NCBI GenBank assembly: GCA_021822565.1 | Contig: JAKAQM010000011.1 | Location: forward strand, 1-37,087 | DNA from: Actinomycetes bacterium | Lineage (GTDB): Bacteria > Actinomycetota > Acidimicrobiia > Acidimicrobiales > RAAP-2 | DNA: 37,087 nucleotides | Direction of reading: 5' to 3' | Shown here: in pieces, positions 15,344 to 22,658 of the stretch | Position numbering within the stretch: position 1 is the first letter of the stretch | Layout of the letters: every line of letters starts with the position of its first letter | Program-made: the position numbers and the translations under genes | The notes under the pieces: generated by a model | Told to the model about the DNA's origin: nothing | The model's database searches: none | The model's input: the letters and a program-made list of their open reading frames with translations, nothing else

Positions 15344-15371
15344 CTATCGGCATGACCCACGACGACCTTGA
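15344..15371 (-). promoter_or_regulatory. Sigma-28-type promoter for fliC
   Basis: Minus strand TCAAGGTC (15371-15364), 12 bases, GCCGATAG (15351-15344). Both elements and the spacing are identical to the flbD promoter. The upstream element lies inside the first codons of the divergent glycosyltransferase gene, and the -10 element ends one base before that gene's ATG. A GGGC-type inverted repeat (about 15321-15336) lies at the expected transcript start. Confidence 0.85.
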
Positions 15372-18300
15372 GGGCACGACCCCCTCTGCCGATGGACGAG
15401 GTGTGCGCAGCGTGAACCTCACCGCGGCGGTGCTCGCCGGCCCCGACCGCCGACGCGCCAGGTCGCTCGTCCAACAGCTCGGGCCGTCACTCCTGCCCGG
15501 GGACAACGTGGTCGTCCTCTGCGCCGGCAAGGACCCGCGCACAGCGAGGGCGTGGCGCGTCGCCGGGCGCGCGGGGCTCGTGCGCCCTTCGAGGCTCCCC
15601 GCCGTGCACGGGGTGGTGGTGGTGCTCGACGAGCGTGCCGAGCCTTCCGGCCCGTGGCTCGACGCGCTCGTCGCCACGCTCGAGGATCCCACCGTAGGGG
15701 GATGCGCGCCGCGGACCAACATCGCAGAGGGAGACGAGCTGCTGGTCGGGGTGCCCTACCGCCCGAAGGAGCGAGCGGTGCGCCACGCCTTCGTCTCCGC
15801 CCTCGCGGCACGCCTGGGCGGCGAGGCGATCGACGCGAAGGTCGTCTCCGGTCCCTGCATCGCCGTACACCGCGAGCTCCTCGGTGCTGCAGGCGGGCTC
15901 AGGGCGCTCGACCGCCCCTACCCTGTCGCCGCGCTCGGTGCCGCGGTCGCGCGCTCTGGACAGCGGATCGTCGTCGCAGCCGGCTCCTACCTCCACAACG
16001 GCGGCGGCGCTCCCCCTCGGCCCGGCCCGAGGCCCGCAGGCGCGCGTCCGTTGATCTCTGCGTGCCTCATCGTGAAGGACGAGCACGACAACCTCGGCCG
16101 ATGCCTCTCCTCCCTCGAGCACTTCTGCGACGAAATGGTCGTCTACGACACCGGGTCCACCGACGACACGAGAGAGATCGCCCGGGCTTCAGGAGGGCTG
16201 GTGGTCGAGGGCGACTGGGACGGTGACTTCGCCCGCGCGCGCAACGCCGCGCTCGACCACTGCAGCGGCGAGTGGGTGCTGTGGATCGACGCCGACGAAG
16301 CCCTCGTCACCGACGGTCCTGCCCAGCGCGCGGCGCTCGCCGCGGCGGACGCGAACGTCGAGGCATTCGTCGTCATGATCGACAACGTGCGCGCGGCCCA
16401 CGCCTCGACGACGTTCGCGCACCCGGCGTGCCGCCTCTTTCGGCGCGCCTGTGGTCGGTGGACCGGCAAGCTCCACGAGCAGGTCGTCGCGCGCGCCGGC
16501 ACGCCGAAGCTCGAGATGGCATCGGCCGACGGGATCCGCCTCACCCACTGGGGCTACCTCACGGCGGACTTCGAGAGCCGAGGCAAGGCCAGACGCAACC
16601 TGGCCAGCTCGTTCTCCGACCTGACCGCAAGCTCAGGGCTCGCATGGCCGTCGAGGCTCGTGAACCTCGCCCGGTCCTACAACGTTCGCGGTCGCCACGA
16701 GGAGGCCGTCGACCTCGCGCGCGCAGCCATCGCTGCAGGGACGACCCCGGCGGTCCAGCGGCTGGCGCTGCGCACGATCATCGGCGCCCTGATCGCCCTC
16801 GACCGCGGCGAGGACGCGCTCGCCGCAGCGAACGAGCTCCGGGCCATCTCCAAGGTGCCGCTCTTGGCCGACCTCGAGAGCGCCAGGGCGCTGGTCACCC
16901 TGGGGCGCGACGAAGACGCGCTCGAGGCGCTCTCCCGGGTACGTGCAGGCGTCGACGACGACGGGTTCGAGTACGACACACACGACGTGGCCGTCCCGAA
17001 GGCGACGGCGCTCTCCCGGCTCGGCCGGCACAGCGAGGCCGCGGACGTCCTGCTCCGAACCATCACCGAGCACGGCGGGCTGGACGTGCACGTGGGCACG
17101 CTCGTGCAGTGCCTAGAGGATGCGGGGCGTCCGCTGGGTGAGATCGCGCGTGTGGTCCCCGAGGATCGGGCGGTGGCATTCCTCGGGCAGCTGCCCCAGC
17201 TCGACGCGGAGGTCGCCGACCGGGTGCTCGAACCCTGGTACGAGCTGGCACCCTCGACGGCCGTGCTCGCGACGGCGGCCAACGTCGCTGCCAGCCTTCT
17301 CCTGGACCGCAGAGTGGTGTGGTCCGACCGTCTGCACGCTGCAGGCCTCGCGCACGCCTGCCCGCTCGTCACGATGTCCGGAACGCCGGTCCAGGCCGTG
17401 ATCGCGGCAGCACTGGACGCCCATCGCTACGGGGACCCCCGGGGACGCATGGCCCTGGCGGCGGTCACCCAATTCCTGAGCGGCAGCGAACGCAGTGACG
17501 CCCGCCGTGCGCTCGTGCAGCGCGCGCCTTCGGTCGTCGAGCTCTTCGACGCCGTCTCGTCACGCACTCCTGCCGCGGCGCGTCCGACACGCACGACCGA
17601 GCCGAGGTGCTCGGTCGAGACACCCTGGAGGAGCAACGGAAGCGGGGGGGACCGGAGGACGGTGCTCGTCGTCGCGTCGACGGTCTCGATCCGCACGATG
17701 GCGCTCGCGGCCACGCTGCGGCGCTGGAACCACGCCGTGACCCTGGTGCAGCCTGCGGCGCGGGGGGCGAGGCGGCTGCTGGGCTCGCGCGGCGTCGATG
17801 TGACCGACTTCGGGAACGAAGGCTGCGAGGCCCAGGTCGCTCACCAGTACGCAGCCCGCCGGTTCGACACGGTGGTCGTCACACGCCGAGGCCCGCTCAC
17901 CGCGCTACCCCAGCTCCTACCCGCTGCCCAGATCGTCGTCGACCTCGACGACGCTGCCATGCCGCCACATTCCGTCGACCTCGTCCTCGCTGCGGCTCCC
18001 GGCCCAGGCCGCGTCGCCTGCCAGGCGTCGGCCCCGCAGATGTTCACCCCACCGGGCGCCTTCCCGCTCTCGATGCGCGACGGGCTGTGCGTGGTCGGAG
18101 ACTTCGAGTCGGCTACGCCGGAGGAGCTGGCGCACCTCGAGGGCACGGTGCTTCCCGCGCTCTCCCGCCAGCTCGGCAAGACCCCGGTGGCGGTCCTTGG
18201 GGACGGCGGCGTAGCTCGGATGCTGCCGGGCGCGCTGGACCTCGGGGTGCTCGCAGACCCGCTCCCGTGGCTGTGCGTGGCGCGCGCCGTGCTCGTCGGA

Positions 18301-19386
18301 TGCCGATCGGGCGCGGAGCACTGGCTTGCCGCCGCCCAGATGTGCGGCACGCCGGCACTCGCAGTGCCCGGCGCCGACCTGGAGCCGCTCGCGCAGGCGG
18401 TGGCGGCCCTCTGCGACCGGCGGATGGATGAGCTCTGGACGCGCTTCGCCCCGCAGGCGCCGACCGAGACCTCGCCGGCCCTGCCCGACCCGCTCGTCGA
18501 CCTGCCGTCGCCTCGGGAACGGCGAATGGCGCGCCCGTGGGGCGCGCCAGGCGTCCACCTCTTCGAGTCGCGCGGGCGTGCGGTGGCGGACGTGCGCTGG
18601 GGCTACGGTGCGCTGCCCACCGAGTGGCTGGGGCCGATCCGTGACCTGGTCGACGAGGTGCGCGTCCCGACCTCCTGGGCACTCGCACATGCTCGCTCGA
18701 GCGGGGTCGCCGCCGAGAAGGCACGCGTGGTGGGCGTGCAGGTGGACGCCGAGGTGTGCAGTCCCGAGGGCCCGCGACGCGCGCTTGGCACCCGGAAGCC
18801 CACGAAGCTCCTCTACCTGGGCGACTTCTCCACGCGCAGCGGGATCGACGCGCTCTTGGAGTCGTTCTTCGTCGAGTTCGACGAGCACGACGGCGTCTGC
18901 CTGGTCGTGGCCTCCACGGCGGGCGCGTCGCGCTCCCCGATGCTCTCGGAGGCCCAAAAGGCGGCGTCGAGCTCCGGCCACCCCGAGGTGCTCCTCGTCG
19001 AGGCCGGATCCTCCGCATCGGAGCGAGCGGCACTTTACCGGGCCTGCGACGCGTTCGTCTGCCCCGAGCGCGCCCAGGGTGACCCGGCGACCCTGCTCGA
19101 GGCGATGGCCTGCGGCGTGCCACCGGTGTTCCTCGGCGGCGGCGCCTTCGACGAGCTGTGCGGACCGGAAGAGGGCTACGTGGTAACCGCGCGCGAGGTC
19201 GAGGTCGCTCCCCGAGAAGCCGGCGTCCTGGCAGCGGCCGGGCGCATGTGGCACCTCGAGCCTCGGCGCTCGGCGCTCGGCGCTGCGCTGCGCGAGGCGG
19301 CAGGCAACAGGGGCGCCCGGAGATGGAAAGGGGAAGCCGCCCGCAGGCGGGTGCTCAAGCACGCGCCCGCTCATCCCGATACCTGA
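15352..19386 (+). CDS. Giant multi-module glycosyltransferase with TPR-like region
   Basis: A 1344-residue protein divergent from flagellin. Residues ~20-225: a GT2-like fold, degenerate (VVVLDER in place of DxD; SGPCIAVHRELLGAAGGL). Residues ~234-430: a GT2 domain with intact motifs (ISACLIVKDEHDNLGRCL, DTGSTDDT, WDGDFARARN, and DAD at 313-315). Residues ~436-610: a helical repeat region resembling TPRs. Residues ~771-1075: a GT-B-like half without clear motifs. Residues ~1080-1344: a GT4 module (YLGDFSTRSGIDALLESFF, LEAMACGVPP). In it the first Glu of the EX7E motif is Gln1242; the second is Glu1250. So only the second module looks catalytic by motif. Position suggests O-glycosylation of flagellin, and TPRs in such enzymes bind flagellin (Caulobacter FlmG is a precedent in kind). 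Specificity is unknown. AGAGG lies upstream of the ATG. Confidence 0.85.
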   Translation: MTHDDLEGTTPSADGRGVRSVNLTAAVLAGPDRRRARSLVQQLGPSLLPGDNVVVLCAGKDPRTARAWRVAGRAGLVRPSRLPAVHGVVVVLDERAEPSGPWLDALVATLEDPTVGGCAPRTNIAEGDELLVGVPYRPKERAVRHAFVSALAARLGGEAIDAKVVSGPCIAVHRELLGAAGGLRALDRPYPVAALGAAVARSGQRIVVAAGSYLHNGGGAPPRPGPRPAGARPLISACLIVKDEHDNLGRCLSSLEHFCDEMVVYDTGSTDDTREIARASGGLVVEGDWDGDFARARNAALDHCSGEWVLWIDADEALVTDGPAQRAALAAADANVEAFVVMIDNVRAAHASTTFAHPACRLFRRACGRWTGKLHEQVVARAGTPKLEMASADGIRLTHWGYLTADFESRGKARRNLASSFSDLTASSGLAWPSRLVNLARSYNVRGRHEEAVDLARAAIAAGTTPAVQRLALRTIIGALIALDRGEDALAAANELRAISKVPLLADLESARALVTLGRDEDALEALSRVRAGVDDDGFEYDTHDVAVPKATALSRLGRHSEAADVLLRTITEHGGLDVHVGTLVQCLEDAGRPLGEIARVVPEDRAVAFLGQLPQLDAEVADRVLEPWYELAPSTAVLATAANVAASLLLDRRVVWSDRLHAAGLAHACPLVTMSGTPVQAVIAAALDAHRYGDPRGRMALAAVTQFLSGSERSDARRALVQRAPSVVELFDAVSSRTPAAARPTRTTEPRCSVETPWRSNGSGGDRRTVLVVASTVSIRTMALAATLRRWNHAVTLVQPAARGARRLLGSRGVDVTDFGNEGCEAQVAHQYAARRFDTVVVTRRGPLTALPQLLPAAQIVVDLDDAAMPPHSVDLVLAAAPGPGRVACQASAPQMFTPPGAFPLSMRDGLCVVGDFESATPEELAHLEGTVLPALSRQLGKTPVAVLGDGGVARMLPGALDLGVLADPLPWLCVARAVLVGCRSGAEHWLAAAQMCGTPALAVPGADLEPLAQAVAALCDRRMDELWTRFAPQAPTETSPALPDPLVDLPSPRERRMARPWGAPGVHLFESRGRAVADVRWGYGALPTEWLGPIRDLVDEVRVPTSWALAHARSSGVAAEKARVVGVQVDAEVCSPEGPRRALGTRKPTKLLYLGDFSTRSGIDALLESFFVEFDEHDGVCLVVASTAGASRSPMLSEAQKAASSSGHPEVLLVEAGSSASERAALYRACDAFVCPERAQGDPATLLEAMACGVPPVFLGGGAFDELCGPEEGYVVTAREVEVAPREAGVLAAAGRMWHLEPRRSALGAALREAAGNRGARRWKGEAARRRVLKHAPAHPDT

Positions 19387-19389
19387 GGC

Positions 19390-22300
19390 ATGTCCAGCAC
19401 CTCGCCTGTGCCCGGAACGGCACCGGGGATCTCCTCGGCGAACAGGCGAGAGGGCTCGATCCTGTGGTGTGCACCGTTCCTGAACCACTCCGGCTACGGC
19501 GAGGAGGCCAGGGGCTTTCTCCGAGGGCTCTCCGCCCTCGGGTGGCACGTCGCGGCACGAAGCGTAGGAGACGCCTCGGCGTCCGCCGTCGCGTCGCTCC
19601 GGCGCCCTGAGGGAGCGCAGCTGCGCCGCGCCCTCGAGAAGAGCCCGGTCGCGCCCGTGACCGCGCTCTTCCACGTCCCTGGCTACGCCGTCGGCCCTGT
19701 CAGCGGTGCGTCACGGACGATCGCCCGCACGATGTTCGAGACGGACGGCCTGCCCCGAACATGGGTGGAGAAGCTGAATTGCATGGACGAGGTGTGGGTG
19801 CCCTCCTCGTTCAACGCCGAGACGTTCTGCGCGGCTGGCGTCGACGTGCCGGTCCACGTCGTCCCCGGTGGGGTCGACACCGACCTGTGGCGCCCCGACC
19901 TTCCTGCGCTCCGGGTGCCCGGAGCGAGGGGAACCGTCTTCCTCGGCGTGTTCGCGTGGAGCTACCGTAAGGCAGTCGACGTGCTCCTCAGGGCGTGGGC
20001 CGGGGCGTTCGGGCCGGATGACCCCGTCTCTCTCGTGCTGCGCTGCGACCCGCTCCCCGTCGCAGCGGGGCGAAGACCCGAAGCGCCCGAGGCCCTCTTG
20101 GCCCAGGAGCTCTGCCGACTGGACCTCGACCGCAGCGCGCTCGCGCCGATCGTGGTGCTCAGCACGCCTCTTTCCCAGTGGGACATGGCCAGGCTGATGG
20201 CCGCTGCCGATGTCTTCGTCGGCGTCTCCAGGGGCGAGGGATGGGGTCGTCCGCTCCTCGAGGCGATGTCCTGCGGCCTCCCGGCCATCGGGACCCGCTG
20301 GAGCGGGAACCTCGAGTTCATGACCGACGACAACAGCCTCCTCATCGACATCGAGGGGCTAGTCGAGATCGACGAGCGCATGGAGGTCGAGCACTTCTGG
20401 GGCATGCGCTGGGCGGAACCGTCGGCAGAGCACCTTTCCGAGGTCCTGCGGCGCTCGGCGAACGACCCGGACCTGCGGTCCCGCCTCGGCTCCCGGGCGC
20501 GGGCCGACGTCGTCGAGCGATGGAGGTGGGAGAACGCCGCAGCGGTGGCCGACGCGCGGCTTCGGCAGCCCGCGGCGGTCCCGCCGGCCAGCCGCGCCAG
20601 TCGGCTCAGGGTCCGCTGGTGCGGAGACTTCTACGCGGACAGCGGCTTCGCCAAGGTGAACCGCGACCTCTGCATGGCGCTCGCGCGCGACGAGCTCTTC
20701 GACGTCGAGCCGGTGACCGCCGAGCCGCCTCCCTACCCTGACGACCACCGCGAGGTGGTGCAGCGCATCCTCGCCCACCACACCACGCGCCCGGGCGCGC
20801 CCGTCGAAGTCGAGGTGCGAGACGGCTGGCCGCCGAACTTCGCGGCGCCGGCGCGAGGGCGGCTCGTCATCATGCAGCCCTGGGAGTTCGGCGGCGTGCC
20901 CGCGGACTGGGTCCGGGGGGTGGAGGCCGCAGACGAGGTGTGGGTCCCAACCACCTGGGTGCGCGACTGCTACGTGCGAAGCGGCGTTCCGTCGGACAAG
21001 GTCGTGGTCGTCCCCCACGGCATCGACACGACGACGTTCTCGCCCGCCGGTCCGAAGCTCGCGCTCGGCACCGAGAAGGGCGTGCGGCTGCTCTTCGTGG
21101 GCGGGGCGATCGCGAGGAAGGGGTTCGACCTTCTCCTCGACGCCTACCTCGAGACCTTCTCCCCCGACGACGACGTCTGCCTGGTGCTGAAGCTCTTCGG
21201 GGCAGACGGCCCCTACCGCCACATCTCGATGGACGAGCGCGCCAGGGCCGCGGCAGCCGATCCCGCCGCCCCTGCGATCGAGATCGTCGAAGGGCGGCTC
21301 ACCACAGCAGAGATGGCCGCGCTCTACCGTGCGTGCGACGTGCTCGTCCACCCGTACCGGGGGGAGGGGTTCGCGCTGCCTGTCGCCGAGGCGATGGCGT
21401 GCGGGCTCCCCACCGTGGTCACGGGCTACGGCGCATGCCTCGACTACTGCGACGACGAGACGAGCTGGCTCGTCCCCGCGACGCTCGAGCGCGTGCATCT
21501 GCCCGACGTCACTGCCTCGCCCGCTGGGTTCTGGCTCGCCGAGCCGGACAGGGCGGCCCTGAGGGCGACGTTGCGCCGAGCGGTCGAATCGGGCGCCCTG
21601 CGCCGCTCCAAGGGCGCCGCAGGGCGCAGACGTATCGAAGGTGGGTACACCATCCAACACGCCGCCGCCTACGCCCGCGGGCGCCTCGCATCGCTCGCCC
21701 AGGGACACGGCCGCCACGATGCCGCTTCGAAGGACCGTGTCGATGCCCTGTCCAAGCTCACCGCGACCGGCTTCCAGAAGGTCAACGACGTCCTCGCCGA
21801 CCTGAGAAGCGAGCTCGCGACGCTCAAGGTCGAGGCCTCGGTCCTGAGAGACGGCACGGTCGCCCTTCCGCCACAGCTCGTCGTCCAAGGACGAGCCGGT
21901 CGGCCGGTCATCGGGTTCAGAGACGCTCACGACCTCGAGGAGGGGTACGCGGACTTCGAGGACGTCTTCCGGGCACCCGAGGCGACGATCCGGCGCCTCC
22001 AGCGCGTCTACCTCCCGCTGCTCGAGGCGCGCGCGCCGGTCTTCGACTTCGGCTGCGGACGTGGCGAGATGCTCGAGCTGCTGAGGGAATCGGGCGTCGA
22101 GGCCTACGGCGTGGACGCCGACGCGTCGATGGCCGAGCGGGCCAAGGCCAAGGGACTCGACGTCGAGTGCGACGACGCGCTCGCCCACTTGGCCAAGCTC
22201 CCAGAAGGCTCCCTCGGCGCCGTGTTCTCGGCCCAAGTCGTCGAGCACCTCCGAGGGCCTGACGTCGAGGCGTTCTTCGTCCAGGCTCGTAGAGCGCTTC

Positions 22301-22530
22301 GGGAGGGGGGCGTCCTCGTCGCCGAAACGGTGAACCCTCACTGCGCCTTCGCCCGCAAGAACTTCTGGATCGACCTCACCCACCGGCACCAGGTCTTCCC
22401 GGAGGTCGCGGTGCTCCTGTGCCGTCATGCGCGGTTCAAGGAGGCAACGGTGCTCTTCCCCCAGGGATCCGGCGAGCTGGCCGAGGACCTGCTCACCTGC
22501 TTGGACTACGCCGTCGTCGCGACTCGATAG
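19390..22530 (+). CDS. Two GT4 glycosyltransferase modules fused to a methyltransferase
   Basis: A 1046-residue protein, 3 bases after the previous gene and probably cotranscribed. GT4 module 1 (~25-400) has PSSFNAETF, VVPGGVDTDLWRP and an EX7E motif (Glu283, Glu291, EGWGRPLLEAM). GT4 module 2 (~410-790) has WEFGGVPADW, VPHGIDTTTFSP and EX7E (Glu659, Glu667). A short helical linker (~800-840) precedes a class I SAM-dependent methyltransferase at ~865-1046 (VFDFGCGRGEMLELL at 884 onward, GVDADASM, FSAQVVEHL). It would build and methyl-cap an oligosaccharide, two sugars and one methyl group, likely on flagellin. Module 2 and the end of the preceding protein share order and motifs, which suggests module duplication. 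Both transferase motifs and the SAM site look intact. Confidence 0.87.
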   Translation: MSSTSPVPGTAPGISSANRREGSILWCAPFLNHSGYGEEARGFLRGLSALGWHVAARSVGDASASAVASLRRPEGAQLRRALEKSPVAPVTALFHVPGYAVGPVSGASRTIARTMFETDGLPRTWVEKLNCMDEVWVPSSFNAETFCAAGVDVPVHVVPGGVDTDLWRPDLPALRVPGARGTVFLGVFAWSYRKAVDVLLRAWAGAFGPDDPVSLVLRCDPLPVAAGRRPEAPEALLAQELCRLDLDRSALAPIVVLSTPLSQWDMARLMAAADVFVGVSRGEGWGRPLLEAMSCGLPAIGTRWSGNLEFMTDDNSLLIDIEGLVEIDERMEVEHFWGMRWAEPSAEHLSEVLRRSANDPDLRSRLGSRARADVVERWRWENAAAVADARLRQPAAVPPASRASRLRVRWCGDFYADSGFAKVNRDLCMALARDELFDVEPVTAEPPPYPDDHREVVQRILAHHTTRPGAPVEVEVRDGWPPNFAAPARGRLVIMQPWEFGGVPADWVRGVEAADEVWVPTTWVRDCYVRSGVPSDKVVVVPHGIDTTTFSPAGPKLALGTEKGVRLLFVGGAIARKGFDLLLDAYLETFSPDDDVCLVLKLFGADGPYRHISMDERARAAAADPAAPAIEIVEGRLTTAEMAALYRACDVLVHPYRGEGFALPVAEAMACGLPTVVTGYGACLDYCDDETSWLVPATLERVHLPDVTASPAGFWLAEPDRAALRATLRRAVESGALRRSKGAAGRRRIEGGYTIQHAAAYARGRLASLAQGHGRHDAASKDRVDALSKLTATGFQKVNDVLADLRSELATLKVEASVLRDGTVALPPQLVVQGRAGRPVIGFRDAHDLEEGYADFEDVFRAPEATIRRLQRVYLPLLEARAPVFDFGCGRGEMLELLRESGVEAYGVDADASMAERAKAKGLDVECDDALAHLAKLPEGSLGAVFSAQVVEHLRGPDVEAFFVQARRALREGGVLVAETVNPHCAFARKNFWIDLTHRHQVFPEVAVLLCRHARFKEATVLFPQGSGELAEDLLTCLDYAVVATR

Positions 22531-22550
22531 GCCTCTGTGGCGGGACGAGC

Positions 22551-22578
22551 TTCAGGTCATGCGCCCTGGCGCCGATAA
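22551..22578 (+). promoter_or_regulatory. Sigma-28-type promoter for flhA
   Basis: Plus strand TTCAGGTC (22551-22558), 12 bases, GCCGATAA (22571-22578), starting 21 bases after the stop of the GT/methyltransferase gene. The -10 element is a perfect match to the FliA/SigD consensus. It gives flhA an 80-base leader. Confidence 0.82.
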
Positions 22579-22608
22579 CCAGTTTGCGGCCAGGACGGCG
22601 GCGGTGTG

Positions 22609-22627
22609 CCCGCGAGGAGATAGCGGG
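22609..22627 (+). promoter_or_regulatory. Hairpin with GGA loop in the flhA leader
   Basis: CCCGC and GCGGG pair perfectly around the 9-base loop GAGGAGATA, which exposes a GGA. It lies 32 bases before the flhA GTG. The loop also resembles a ribosome site and is followed by an out-of-frame ATG at 22628. CsrA binding is a possibility by analogy with the fliC leader, not shown. Confidence 0.4.
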
Positions 22628-22658
22628 ATGGAACGTCCCTCGTCGTCCGGAGCGACTC

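Noticed and set aside
17917-19674. Long minus-strand frame across the glycosyltransferase genes
   Set aside because: It is a shadow of the plus-strand genes, which show intact glycosyltransferase motifs and correct third-position bias.
20359-22428. Minus-strand 689-codon frame opposite the GT4/methyltransferase gene
   Set aside because: Arg/Glu/Asp-rich antisense frame without any family pattern; the plus strand has EX7E and SAM-binding motifs.
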